Origin: Candidatus Coatesiibacteriota bacterium
Lineage (GTDB): Bacteria > JAFGND01
Direction of reading: 5' to 3'
Assembly: GCA_016927185.1 (NCBI GenBank)
Contig: JAFGND010000044.1
Coordinates: forward strand, 6,626 to 70,625
DNA: 64,000 nucleotides
A program made the position numbers and the translations under genes. Each line of letters starts with the position of its first letter. Position 1 is the first letter of the stretch. This document shows positions 43,593 to 52,436 of the stretch, piece by piece. Below the pieces are notes generated by a model. That model had not been told where the DNA came from, did no database searches, and was given only the letters and a program-made list of their open reading frames with translations.

Positions 43593-45043
43593 GGGATTCC
43601 GGTCAATTACCATATTTCCCATTGGGAATTGGTTATCTTGCATCTGCAAGCAAAGACCTGGGGCATGATGTAAGGATACTCAATCTGGATAATCCCTCAC
43701 CATCTGAAAATCTATACTTTCACAAGAAGGATGTCTTTTACAGCAGAAAGCAGGCTCAGGAAAGATACTGGGAATCTGTAAGAGATGACAGTTTGCCTGT
43801 ATGGAAAGAGCTCAGGGAAGTGCTTGCTGCATTTAATCCCGAAATAATAGGTATTTCAATATTAACTCCCGAGGTTGCGTCTTCAGTCAAGGTAACAAAA
43901 ATCTGCAAAGAGATGCTTCCTGAGGTTTTCGTTATATGGGGAGGGGTTCATCCAACTTATGAAGATAAGTCCTCCCTTGATTTTGCGGGAGTTGATGTTG
44001 TGGCAAGAGGCGAAGGAGAAAGCATTTTTCTGAATATAGCTCATGCTCTTTCTGAAGATAGATGCTGGAAAGGTTTGCCAGGCATTTCATATAAAACAAA
44101 TAATGAATTTGTGAGAAATCAGGATGCCTGCCTGATTGAAAATCTGGATGAACTGAAAAACCCTCTTAGAAGTGAGCTTTATTTTCCTGAAAGAATGCAT
44201 CCCCTTGCTCATGGTTCCATTATAACAGCAAGAGGATGTCCATGGAGATGCGCTTTCTGCACTTCAAGGGACTTCTGGAAAGGCAAGGTAAGGTTTCGCT
44301 CCGCAAAGAATGTTGTAAGTGAAATAAAGGAAATAAAGGAAAAATACAAGATAAAGGTTTTCACATTCTGGGATGATACATTCACAATCAAGAAAGAGTT
44401 TGTGGAGAATTTTGTTGAGGAGATACTTGCCCAGAAGGTTGATATAATGTGGAGAACAGCAACCAGGGCAGATGTCCTGGATGAGCAGCTTGCAAGGAAG
44501 CTTAGAAAAGCTGGTTGCATACATCTTGAACTGGGGCTTGAAAGCGGTTCAGAAAGAATGCTGAAAATAATAAAGAAAGACATAGATTTGAAAATGGTCA
44601 GGGAAGGATTGAAAATAATCAGGAATGCTGATATAAGGAGCGGAGTATTCCTGATGACGGGTTTTCCTGAAGAAATCAGAGAGGATATAGAGGAAACAAG
44701 AAAATATCTTTCTACGATAGAACCTGACGAGATAGTCCTCAATATTTTTGATCCAATGCCAGGAAGCGAATTGTTCAAGACATGCAGGGATATGGGATTG
44801 TTGCCTGATCCAGTTGACTGGGAGCATTTCCCGCTGTGGCCATTGAAGCATTATGCACCATATATACCAGAGGAAACCTTCAGGATAATGGTACTTGAAC
44901 TAGCTGAACACATATTCCAATATAACAGGAAATTCTCGAACCTTATGCATGATTTTTATATGAAAATTCCTATGCTTCTTGGAGACCCAGTTGGTACAGC
45001 TAGATTGTTGAGACGGAAATTCAGGCGCAAATTTTTATCCTGA
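43553..45043 (+). CDS. B12-binding-domain radical SAM protein
   Basis: A 496-residue enzyme. An N-terminal cobalamin-binding-type Rossmann domain (RILFIRPPYTRL, PLGIGYLASASKDLGHDV, IIGISILTPE, VIWGGVHPT, VVARGEGE) is followed by a radical SAM core with C229-PWR-C233-AF-C236, FWDDTFTI and HLELGLESGSERML. Enzymes of this class methylate or rearrange lipids, hopanoids, antibiotics or tRNA. The gene order here (radical SAM, zinc ribbon, ParB-like, this, PgsA) does not reveal the substrate, though membrane-lipid chemistry is plausible because a phosphatidyltransferase follows by 1 bp. Confidence 0.85.
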   Translation: MRILFIRPPYTRLRDSGQLPYFPLGIGYLASASKDLGHDVRILNLDNPSPSENLYFHKKDVFYSRKQAQERYWESVRDDSLPVWKELREVLAAFNPEIIGISILTPEVASSVKVTKICKEMLPEVFVIWGGVHPTYEDKSSLDFAGVDVVARGEGESIFLNIAHALSEDRCWKGLPGISYKTNNEFVRNQDACLIENLDELKNPLRSELYFPERMHPLAHGSIITARGCPWRCAFCTSRDFWKGKVRFRSAKNVVSEIKEIKEKYKIKVFTFWDDTFTIKKEFVENFVEEILAQKVDIMWRTATRADVLDEQLARKLRKAGCIHLELGLESGSERMLKIIKKDIDLKMVREGLKIIRNADIRSGVFLMTGFPEEIREDIEETRKYLSTIEPDEIVLNIFDPMPGSELFKTCRDMGLLPDPVDWEHFPLWPLKHYAPYIPEETFRIMVLELAEHIFQYNRKFSNLMHDFYMKIPMLLGDPVGTARLLRRKFRRKFLS

Positions 45044-45044
45044 A

Positions 45045-45716
45045 ATGGTAAGTCAAGCAAGGTTTAATACCATTCCTAACTATCTGAGTCTTTTCAGAAT
45101 ATTCCTGACAGCTCCTATTTTGTATTTCATAATCAGATCTGATGAAACAAGCAGACTGATTGCATTGATAATGATAATATTGGCTGGCATTACTGATGGA
45201 CTTGATGGATTCCTGGCAAGAAAACTCAACCAGGAAAGCAACTATGGATTAATACTTGATCCCCTTGCCGATAAGATCCTGATTATTGCCATAGCAATTA
45301 CATTCATATTCTATTTTGGATTTCCCCTTTGGCTTGCATTGGTAATTTTATCAAGGGATTTGCTTATAGTTGCAGGGAATCTGCACTTGATGAAAAAAAT
45401 GAAAGTCAAGATTCCCAAACAATCCAATTATCTAGGGAAATTCACCTTTAATGCTTTTGTTGTATTGATGTTAAGTTATTACCTTGATTTCAGCTTCGGG
45501 AAACATTTCAATACTGTTTTTACATTACTCTTGATTTTACTTTCTATGATTTCTTATTCAAGATTGTACATGAAAATAATCAAGAGAGAGGAAATTCCAG
45601 ATCAACATCACATGAAGGATTGGTTATATTACATGAAATATGGATTGATTCTTGCCTATTATTTTCTTAACTTCACTGTCTATCTCTACTGCCTGCAGAT
45701 ACTGAAAATATATTGA
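45045..45716 (+). CDS. pgsA: CDP-alcohol phosphatidyltransferase (PgsA-like)
   Basis: A 223-residue membrane enzyme with five or six helices. The catalytic signature D-G-x-x-A-R-x8-G-x3-D-x3-D is intact (DGLDGFLARKL then NYGLILDPLAD, about residues 45-70). It probably makes phosphatidylglycerophosphate from CDP-diacylglycerol and glycerol-3-phosphate, though other acceptors are possible. It ends the radical SAM cluster and nearly abuts the convergent PP2C gene, with a 3-bp gap. Confidence 0.88.
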   Translation: MVSQARFNTIPNYLSLFRIFLTAPILYFIIRSDETSRLIALIMIILAGITDGLDGFLARKLNQESNYGLILDPLADKILIIAIAITFIFYFGFPLWLALVILSRDLLIVAGNLHLMKKMKVKIPKQSNYLGKFTFNAFVVLMLSYYLDFSFGKHFNTVFTLLLILLSMISYSRLYMKIIKREEIPDQHHMKDWLYYMKYGLILAYYFLNFTVYLYCLQILKIY

Positions 45717-45719
45717 GTA

Positions 45720-46901
45720 TTATTCTCCCTTGTCTTCAGCAGGTTCCTCTTTTTCTTCAGATTTATTTTCTTCATCCTTTTTTTCAGTGTCTTTATTCTC
45801 AGTATCTTTAACTTCCTCTTTCTTTATCTCTTCTTCCTTTTTAGTATCATCACTCTTTTTTACTTCAGTTTTCTTGACATCAGCCACATTCATGGATGTG
45901 GTTTTAAAGAATTGAGATAAAACAAAGATGAAAATTATCAGTGTTAATGTAGCAATTACTACAAGAAGCTTTTCCGTGATTGACATTTTTAAATGTGCAT
46001 CATCATATTTAGGAAGATCTATTTTTTCATCCTTGCTTTCATCTTTTGCATCAAGTCCTTTTTCAATCTTTGGTTTTTCATCTGCTGATGATTTTTCAGG
46101 GCTCATTGAATCAATGTCTTTTGGTTCTTTTTCCATAGATTTTCCTACCTTTATAAGTATTACTGTTGAATTGTCAGTTCCGCCTCTTTCATTTGTTTCT
46201 GAAATCAGTTTCTCAATTTTTCTTGAAAGATCAGCATCTTCTTTTAATATGCTTTCTATCTCACTAGGGAAGAGATGGTTGACTATTCCATCCGTGTATA
46301 AAACGTATAAGTCATCTTCCTTCAGGTCTTCCTCGAAAGTGTCTATTTCCATGTCAGGTTGATAGCCTACTGCCCTTGTTATCCTGTTTTTGAAAGGTGA
46401 ATAGCGAGCTTGCTCTTCATTCAATCCCAATTCCTGTACATAAGAATGATCCACTGTTATCTGCTTGAATTCTCCGTTTCTCAATATTGATGTTCTGCTA
46501 TCACCAACATTGAGTATGTAAACCTTGTTTTCCTTGAACAAAGCGAGGCTTATGGTTGTACCCATTCCTCTTTTTGATTGATCATTTTCAGCAATCTCAA
46601 GGACTTTAGTATTAGCCTTCTGAGCAGCAATACTTAATGCCTTCAATGTTGGAATTGATGGAGAATAGCTGTAATAAATATCTACAATGGTCTCAATAGT
46701 AACCTGTGAAGCGACTTCTCCAGCAGCATGTCCCCCCATTCCATCAGCAACAATGGCAAGTATACCCATTTCCTTTCTGATTTTCAAGTCTTCAGGTACT
46801 TCTATGTGCACGAAATCTTCATTATGATCCCTGACTCTGCCGACTGATGTCAGGACAGCTGTTTCAAGCTGGAAATCACCAAATGAATGTATTTCAGCCA
46901 T
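45720..46901 (-). CDS. PP2C-family protein phosphatase with transmembrane anchor and charged tail
   Basis: A 393-residue Ser/Thr phosphatase. Metal-binding motifs RDHNEDF, VADGMGGHAAGE, LYTDGIVNHL and GGTDNSTVI span residues 20-250. A Lys/Asp-rich linker leads to one membrane helix (LLVVIATLTLIIFIFVLSQFF, about 295-317). The last 75 residues are an almost pure Lys/Glu/Asp tail in the periplasm. It probably reverses Ser/Thr kinase action and pairs with the FHA gene 10 bp upstream. No eukaryotic-like kinase is in the window. Confidence 0.9.
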   Translation of the reverse strand: MAEIHSFGDFQLETAVLTSVGRVRDHNEDFVHIEVPEDLKIRKEMGILAIVADGMGGHAAGEVASQVTIETIVDIYYSYSPSIPTLKALSIAAQKANTKVLEIAENDQSKRGMGTTISLALFKENKVYILNVGDSRTSILRNGEFKQITVDHSYVQELGLNEEQARYSPFKNRITRAVGYQPDMEIDTFEEDLKEDDLYVLYTDGIVNHLFPSEIESILKEDADLSRKIEKLISETNERGGTDNSTVILIKVGKSMEKEPKDIDSMSPEKSSADEKPKIEKGLDAKDESKDEKIDLPKYDDAHLKMSITEKLLVVIATLTLIIFIFVLSQFFKTTSMNVADVKKTEVKKSDDTKKEEEIKKEEVKDTENKDTEKKDEENKSEEKEEPAEDKGE

Positions 46902-46911
46902 TTCTTAATAG

Positions 46912-47508
46912 TTAGATAGTTTTCCAGACAAAAGTAGTCTCTCCAAGCAAGATTACCATTCCATCTTCCAATGCTGTTGCTTCTGCAATGGGTTGGTTAT
47001 TAATAATCGTTCCATTGCTGCTTCCCATATCTCTTATCATTACACGACCTTCAGTTCCCATATAAATTTCGCTATGCTGTCTTGACATTGCCTTGTCGAA
47101 TGTGCAACTGATATCTGCATCAGGTGAACGGCCTATAATTATTGTTCCTGCGATTTTATATTCAGTACCTACTATATTGCTTTCAGAGGAGTCGTCAATA
47201 ACAAGTGTTCCCCATATTTCAATTTCCTGATCTGGTAAAGGTTGCCCAGGAATTTCCTCTTTTACCTTTTCTTCAGAAATCTCTACCTTTTCCTCAGTTT
47301 CAGCACCTGCTTCAGCTGATACTTCAGGTCCTTCCTCAGCTGATTCTTCTTCCTCTTCTGATGTAGGTTTGGCTTCAGATTTAATCTTAGTTTCTGCAGG
47401 TTTTTTCTTCTTTGTCAATAAGATTATTACAACAATCACAAGAGCAATAAAGAATAAACCTCCTAAACAGCTAATTAAATATCCAATGTTAGCTAATATT
47501 AAATCCAT
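46912..47508 (-). CDS. Membrane-anchored FHA-domain protein
   Basis: A 198-residue protein. An N-terminal membrane helix (GLFFIALVIVVIILL) is followed by a Lys patch, a Glu/Ala-rich linker (about 40-100) and an FHA domain (IIIGRSPDADISC, MSRQHSEIYMGTEGRVMIRDMGSSNGTIINNQPI) that binds phosphothreonine peptides. AGGAGG lies before the ATG. It is cotranscribed with the PP2C phosphatase, forming a phospho-signalling pair at the membrane. Confidence 0.92.
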   Translation of the reverse strand: MDLILANIGYLISCLGGLFFIALVIVVIILLTKKKKPAETKIKSEAKPTSEEEEESAEEGPEVSAEAGAETEEKVEISEEKVKEEIPGQPLPDQEIEIWGTLVIDDSSESNIVGTEYKIAGTIIIGRSPDADISCTFDKAMSRQHSEIYMGTEGRVMIRDMGSSNGTIINNQPIAEATALEDGMVILLGETTFVWKTI

Positions 47509-47590
47509 ATTATAACCTCCTGATATTCATATTTATCGCTTAAAAAAATAATAAAAATTATTGGAGTTAGATGAATCCATAAGTAAATAT

Positions 47591-47596
47591 TGTCAA
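47591..47596 (-). promoter_or_regulatory. TTGACA box for the FHA-PP2C operon
   Basis: TTGACA on the minus strand, 88 bp before the FHA start and just after the M50 protease stop. It lies in the 116-bp gap 47509-47624, which is otherwise empty, and lets the phospho-signalling pair be transcribed separately. Confidence 0.4.
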
Positions 47597-47624
47597 TATA
47601 GTTTTTCTTTTTCAGGTTCATTTG

Positions 47625-48674
47625 TTAAATCCTGAACGGGGCTGGTATGAAGGAAAGGATTGCCATAAGTATGCAGAAATAGCCAATCATCTTATATTTC
47701 AGGGAAAGATTTTCGTCTATCATCAATGATGGATGCTTCAATCCTATGAAAAGCAGCAAAATTCCCCATACAAGCCAACCCTGCCAGTAAAAAATTCCCA
47801 GAAGTATCAATACAGCGTAGAATGCAAATGAAAGTATTCTTGCTTTTCTTCCAAACAAGGCATATATTATATGACCTCCATCCAGCTGCCCAATAGGTAT
47901 GAGATTGAGAGCAGTTACGAAAAAACCCAGCCATGCTGCATAACCTATTGGATGAAGGAGTATGTCATATCCTTGAGGCAGATTTCCCTTTATTGCAATT
48001 GTCAGCATCTTGAATATTATATTGTCTCCAAGACCGAGCAATGATACTCCTTCAGATAATATTACTCTTGATTTGTGAATGCCATATATTCCTGCAAGCA
48101 GCGAAATCAGGAAACTCATCAAAGGACCTGCTGCCCCAATTTCAAGAAGTTCCTTTCTTGTTCTTATCGGTTCCTTTATCTTGATGAAAGCCCCAAAAGT
48201 TCCTGTAAGTGGATGTGGCGAAGGAATGAAGTAGGGAAGTGATGCTGAAATATTATTCTTGAGGCAGGCAAAATAGTGACCGAGTTCATGCGACCCAAGT
48301 ATCAAGATAAGGGTGAAAGAAAAATCTATACCAAGTAACAAATCTTTGGGTTTTTTCCAGAATTCACCCCCCTGCTGCAGGCTGCCTGCTATCAAGGTTG
48401 CCAGGATTGTCAGAAAGAAAAGAATCAGATGCAATGCAAGATTTTGATGATGGATTAAGACTTCCCTTTCAATAATATGAATGTAATAATATCCTGCAAA
48501 TGATTTGCTTCTGAATAACCAGTTGTCTGGTAATTTCTCCAAGACAGCTGGAATTCCTGTTTCAGGCTCTACAAGCCAGTATCCATAAAGATAGAAACCA
48601 TTTTTACTTATCTTTACGGAACCTGTAATCCTGAAAACCGGCTCAAGTATGGCAGTGATTTCTTCCTTATCCAT
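47625..48674 (-). CDS. Site-2 protease-type M50 zinc metalloprotease
   Basis: A 349-residue intramembrane protease. The zinc motif HELGH (129-133) lies in a membrane helix (ILGSHELGHYFA), and the third ligand Asp is in IGQLDGGHIIY. About seven helices are visible, and the N-terminal 75 residues form a small soluble domain. Members cleave membrane-bound regulators or process membrane proteins. It overlaps hflX by 8 bp. Confidence 0.9.
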   Translation of the reverse strand: MDKEEITAILEPVFRITGSVKISKNGFYLYGYWLVEPETGIPAVLEKLPDNWLFRSKSFAGYYYIHIIEREVLIHHQNLALHLILFFLTILATLIAGSLQQGGEFWKKPKDLLLGIDFSFTLILILGSHELGHYFACLKNNISASLPYFIPSPHPLTGTFGAFIKIKEPIRTRKELLEIGAAGPLMSFLISLLAGIYGIHKSRVILSEGVSLLGLGDNIIFKMLTIAIKGNLPQGYDILLHPIGYAAWLGFFVTALNLIPIGQLDGGHIIYALFGRKARILSFAFYAVLILLGIFYWQGWLVWGILLLFIGLKHPSLMIDENLSLKYKMIGYFCILMAILSFIPAPFRI

Positions 48675-49788
48675 ATTCAGGGGCTGGAATTTTCTCTAAC
48701 AATATTGACCATAAATCATTTATTCCTGTATTCTCTTTTGCTGAAATCAAGATAGAATCCTTTGAAAATGATGTTATATCTATATCATTGCTCAAGTCTA
48801 TCTTGTTGATTACTTCAATAACTGGTATATTCTCAGCACCAAGTATCTTCATGGTCTCTATAACTGTTTCTCTTTGTTCATTGTAATCAGGGGAACTTCC
48901 ATCTATTATATGCAGCAAGAGATCAGCTTCCTCTATTTCCATGAGTGTTGCGTGAAATGAAGCAATTAGCTGATGAGGTAATCCTCGTATAAAACCAACT
49001 GTATCCGTGAAAGTGACAGTCTGATTCCTTTCTTTTATATAGAATCTCCTGGTAGAAGGATCAAGAGTGGAAAAAACTCTGTCAGATGAAAAAACAGAAG
49101 AAGATGTAAGTCTGTTTATTAGTGTTGATTTCCCTGCATTTGTATATCCAACAAGGATTATATTGAAAAGATTCTTTCTTTGTTTTCTCTGAGTCTGTCT
49201 TTGTATTTCTCGCTTCTTTAATTGTTCCTTCAGAATGGATATCCTTTTTGATAATTCTCTTCTGTCAGTTTCAAGTTGCTTTTCACCTGGACCTCTTGTT
49301 GATCCTTTTCCCCTGGCAGTAATCCTGGAGAAATGCCCCCACATCCCTTTCAATCTTGGTCTCAGGTATTCAAGATATGCAAGTTCGACTTGTGTCTTTG
49401 CTATCTCTGTTTTTGCATTATTAGAGAAAATCTCCATTATCAGCTCGCTTCTATCCATTATGGGAACCTTTAGATAGTCCTCAATATTTCTTGCTTGTGA
49501 AGGATTAAGATCAAGATCAAAAAGAACAGTATATCTTTTCTTTTCAGTGATATAGTTCCTTATTTCTTCAAGTTTTCCCTTACCTACTGCGAATCTAGGA
49601 TCAAGTGTTTCCCTTTTTTGAATGAAAACTCTCTCAGTTTCTCCACCGATAGTTGATATCAATGATTTTGTTTCATCTATCAATCTTTCATGAGGGATTT
49701 CATGCCTTGAATTGGTTTGCACGAATACAAGGATGAATTTTGTTTTTTCTTTGGCAGTAAGGATTCCTGTGCTATTTCTGTTGGGCAG
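48667..49788 (-). CDS. hflX: HflX ribosome-associated GTPase (probable CTG start)
   Basis: A 373-residue GTPase that rescues or splits stalled ribosomes. FAVGKGKLEEI, VLFDLDLNPSQARNIE and DRSELIMEIFS in the N-terminal domain, the Arg-rich coiled coil and the G domain (GYTNAGKST, DTVGFIRGLPHQL, NKIDL) are typical. The only standard start, GTG at 49722, would cut the first beta strand. In-frame coding continues upstream (TAKEKTKFILVF) to a CTG at 49788 preceded at ideal distance by AAGGAGG. No ATG, GTG or TTG lies between. The CTG is therefore preferred, with moderate confidence. The 5' end overlaps the GWxTD gene by 17 bp. Confidence 0.88.
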   Translation of the reverse strand: MPNRNSTGILTAKEKTKFILVFVQTNSRHEIPHERLIDETKSLISTIGGETERVFIQKRETLDPRFAVGKGKLEEIRNYITEKKRYTVLFDLDLNPSQARNIEDYLKVPIMDRSELIMEIFSNNAKTEIAKTQVELAYLEYLRPRLKGMWGHFSRITARGKGSTRGPGEKQLETDRRELSKRISILKEQLKKREIQRQTQRKQRKNLFNIILVGYTNAGKSTLINRLTSSSVFSSDRVFSTLDPSTRRFYIKERNQTVTFTDTVGFIRGLPHQLIASFHATLMEIEEADLLLHIIDGSSPDYNEQRETVIETMKILGAENIPVIEVINKIDLSNDIDITSFSKDSILISAKENTGINDLWSILLEKIPAPEYG

Positions 49789-51154
49789 ATTTATCCTCCT
49801 TCTCCTCAGAATCCCATTTTATTACATAAAAGTCTGTTTCCTCAGAAACAACTAATTTATCAGTTTCTTCATCCTTGATTTCCATTTTTATAGTGTACTT
49901 GTCAATTGGAAGATCTGGAATCTTGTAAGAAAAGATAACTTCATTATTCTTCTGATCTTCAGTTATTTTCTCTCTCAATGTAGCAACTGAGGTTATCAGA
50001 TTTGCTCCCTGAATGGAGTATATGGCATAGAGATTCTTGTGTTGCTCTTTCAACATTAACTTGTATTTAAGTATCAATATCTCTCCCTTTCTGAATTGTC
50101 TTGATGGCTGGAGAGACATTTTATCATCACTATTATAAAAACGTATTTGTTCTATCCATGATTTATCTGTTTTTTTAGCTTTTATCTGTGAAGTATATAT
50201 TTTTTTCTTTTCAGAGAATGCATCTTTTAAAGTGAACTTGATTGAATAATCATCTCTTGGCATGACAACAGGAATTGATCCCTTTATGGGTTTAGATGAT
50301 TCTGCCTTGTCTATGAACAGATCATCATTAATTGTCTTTATAATCTGCTTGCCTTTCAAGATGACAATTGTCATTCTAAGATGATATCCCTTCTTGTTTT
50401 TATCATCTTGTTTATCACCCTGCTTCAGATTTTCGGTTTTCACTGCATAGTTGAAGAGGATTTCCAGATCATTATTAGGTAAAGACTTGAATGAATGATC
50501 AATTGCTGAAATCAATTCGAATTTCATCTCATCCTTATAAAGTTCGAAAGGTTTTGCATCCTGAAGATAGTCTTCCTGCCTGAAATATGCCTGAGTCATT
50601 GGTAATGGAGTCATCAAGCGATAATCATTAGGTCCTCTCTTGGAAAACCTGAAATCAAGATCCGGCTCGTAATATCTCCATAAAAGATAGCTTGATTGTT
50701 CCATCTCATCCTGCTCACTCCAGTATTTCTGAAGGGATGTCTGTCTTGATTTATATCTGAAAAGATCAATGCTGTTATGAATTGTAAGCATTTCATCAGG
50801 AATTCCGTATCTTATCAAAACCTTTCCCCTGTCAGATCTCCATCCTGGAATGCAATATGGGTGGTTTACAGTGAAATATTTATTGGCTAGCCTGAAGCGT
50901 TTTTCATTTGCTGCTCTTGCAGGATTGAATGACTCTCCTGGATAAGGGTTTCTTACATTCCAGAAATTCCTTATGAAAACGCTTCTTTCCTGAGGATTCA
51001 TTGAAAGATAAACCAGCCTTTGTTTCTGTGTAATCAGATGGAATACATGCTCATAATTGAATCTGTCAATATCATTCAGGTGGGAATATTTGAGTTCTGG
51101 GCTGCAGGAAGCAAGCATTACAAGGGAGGCAAGGCATATCAAGAGTTTTACCAT
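49772..51154 (-). CDS. GWxTD-domain lipoprotein
   Basis: A 460-residue lipoprotein (signal ending MLASC). The GWxTD-type domain occupies about residues 40-180: LVYLSMNPQERSVFIRNFW, NPARAANEKRFRLAN and PGWRSDRGKVLIRYGIPDE, then WRYYEP. The rest is beta-rich with an Ig-like character (IKTINDDLFID, YTIKMEIKDEETDKLVVSEETDFYV). GWxTD proteins are found in FCB bacteria and candidate phyla; the function is unknown. It overlaps lptE by 7 bp. Confidence 0.85.
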   Translation of the reverse strand: MVKLLICLASLVMLASCSPELKYSHLNDIDRFNYEHVFHLITQKQRLVYLSMNPQERSVFIRNFWNVRNPYPGESFNPARAANEKRFRLANKYFTVNHPYCIPGWRSDRGKVLIRYGIPDEMLTIHNSIDLFRYKSRQTSLQKYWSEQDEMEQSSYLLWRYYEPDLDFRFSKRGPNDYRLMTPLPMTQAYFRQEDYLQDAKPFELYKDEMKFELISAIDHSFKSLPNNDLEILFNYAVKTENLKQGDKQDDKNKKGYHLRMTIVILKGKQIIKTINDDLFIDKAESSKPIKGSIPVVMPRDDYSIKFTLKDAFSEKKKIYTSQIKAKKTDKSWIEQIRFYNSDDKMSLQPSRQFRKGEILILKYKLMLKEQHKNLYAIYSIQGANLITSVATLREKITEDQKNNEVIFSYKIPDLPIDKYTIKMEIKDEETDKLVVSEETDFYVIKWDSEEKEDKSAQQK

Positions 51155-51639
51155 GTGGTAAGTGCCTCCTGGACAAGTTTTTTTGCAGTATCTGACACCA
51201 GTACGTTTTTAGCTTCCTCTTCACTCCCTCCGATATTATATTGAGCTCTTGCAGTATAGTTAGAGTTTTTGTATATTATCTTATCTTTTTTCAGATCCTT
51301 GAATTCTATCTCTATTTTTATTACTATTTCATATGCTTTCACTTTTTCATCAGAATCATAAGAAGAAGCTTGCTTCTTGTATGATTTAATAACTCCCTTG
51401 AAAACACTGTCAGCATGCTGCAGATCAGTAACCTTCAAGACATTGCTCTGCATGAACTGGTCAATAATGGAATTAGTGAAGCGTTCCTTGAGACCAAACT
51501 CGAAAGTCTTATCTTCAAGCAGAGGTACAGCAACAGTCTTGAGATGATTGGGAAGTTGATTGCTGAATGAATATGGGCAACCCAGATTGAGAGTGAATAA
51601 CAAAACTGCAAAACAAAACAGAATCTTTCGTATTTTCAT
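51148..51639 (-). CDS. lptE: LptE-like LPS-assembly lipoprotein
   Basis: A 163-residue lipoprotein (signal ending LNLGC) that plugs the LptD barrel. The LptE pattern is present: NHLKTVAVPLLEDKTFEFGLKERFTNSIIDQFMQ, a central VFKGVIKSY and paired strands, then a C-terminal DTAKKLVQEAL helix. The start at 51639 gives the signal peptide; the frame from 51747 overlaps the EcsC gene and is rejected. There is no ribosome site, and TTGACA with TACATT lies just upstream. Confidence 0.88.
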   Translation of the reverse strand: MKIRKILFCFAVLLFTLNLGCPYSFSNQLPNHLKTVAVPLLEDKTFEFGLKERFTNSIIDQFMQSNVLKVTDLQHADSVFKGVIKSYKKQASSYDSDEKVKAYEIVIKIEIEFKDLKKDKIIYKNSNYTARAQYNIGGSEEEAKNVLVSDTAKKLVQEALTTW

Positions 51640-51648
51640 TGCAGTCAA

Positions 51649-51677
51649 AATGTAATAAAGATGGATTTTATTGTCAA
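51649..51677 (-). promoter_or_regulatory. lptE: CTTGACA promoter of lptE (probably leaderless)
   Basis: Minus strand: TTGACA (51677-51672), a 17-bp spacer and TACATT (51654-51649), with the ATG only 9 bp after the -10. This is one of the clearest examples of the short-leader promoter type in the window. Confidence 0.5.
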
Positions 51678-51700
51678 GGATTCTCATTATGAACATTTTA

Positions 51701-52321
51701 TCAGTTACCATTAACAATATCAGAATCGGAGAATACTTCTTTTGCAATTTTGCCGTATTTTTTCAGGTCTATCTTGTCCGATCTTGCTGAGTAGAAGGCT
51801 GTAAGAACCGGGATAATCTTGTATATTGTTTTACCGAAAATCCATTTAACAGATAATTTTGCAACTTTTATAGTAAGTTTCCAGGCAATTTTTGGAGGCA
51901 GTTTTTCCATTGTCTCTTTTGCAGTATCAAGGATATCCTTTTGCTTGCTTCCATACTCCCTTATCTCTTTTATATTGTCACAGATTATGCATAAGACAAT
52001 CAGATTCCTGATTTTGCTGTCATTTATGTCATATCCATATATTGTTGCTATAGCAGATATTATCCTGATTTCATAAAATAATACAGCTGCTTCGAATGGC
52101 AAGCCAAAAAACCCGGTTAATCCTGAGAGAAAGCCAGTCCTGTATGCCTTTTTTGCTTCCCTTTCAATAAGAACATCAACTCTTTTGTCATTGCCATCAA
52201 ATTTCTCTTCAAGATATTCCTTTGCCAGGCTTGCAGGAGAGCTGAACAAAAATGGAATGCCACGTGCAGTAACTTCAACAGCCAGGGAAACTGTTTTTAT
52301 TACTATATTTTCATCAGACAT
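51701..52321 (-). CDS. EcsC-family protein
   Basis: A 206-residue protein matching the EcsC family: SLAKEYLEEKF, TGFLSGLTGFFGLPFEAAVLFYEIRIISAIATIYGYD and a C-terminal helical part. EcsC proteins accompany membrane or secretion functions in Bacillus, but their activity is not settled. There is no ribosome site; TTTACA (52357-52352, minus) is 36 bp before the ATG, in line with the leaderless pattern. It lies 61 bp upstream of the lptE start. Confidence 0.75.
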   Translation of the reverse strand: MSDENIVIKTVSLAVEVTARGIPFLFSSPASLAKEYLEEKFDGNDKRVDVLIEREAKKAYRTGFLSGLTGFFGLPFEAAVLFYEIRIISAIATIYGYDINDSKIRNLIVLCIICDNIKEIREYGSKQKDILDTAKETMEKLPPKIAWKLTIKVAKLSVKWIFGKTIYKIIPVLTAFYSARSDKIDLKKYGKIAKEVFSDSDIVNGN

Positions 52322-52387
52322 TGTGGAATTATTTGTAAAATCTACAATTTTTGTAAACTAGAAAAGGTATAAACAAGGAGTTTCCTC

Positions 52388-52393
52388 TTGACG
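52388..52393 (+). promoter_or_regulatory. TTGACG box upstream of the four-helix membrane protein
   Basis: TTGACG 49 bp before the ATG at 52437, embedded in TTTCCTCTTGACG, the same 13-mer seen at the dnaA promoter. Confidence 0.35.
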
Positions 52394-52436
52394 TTTTTTC
52401 TTTCCATGGAGTTTGATTCTAAAAAAAGGGGGCAAA

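Noticed and set aside
45730-46362. Plus-strand Ser/Phe-rich open frames opposite the PP2C gene
   Set aside because: They are antisense readings of Lys/Glu-rich codons; the composition explains the absence of stops.
51640-51747. Upstream extension of lptE
   Set aside because: It overlaps the EcsC gene and precedes the lipoprotein signal peptide; the ATG at 51639 with an adjacent promoter is preferred.
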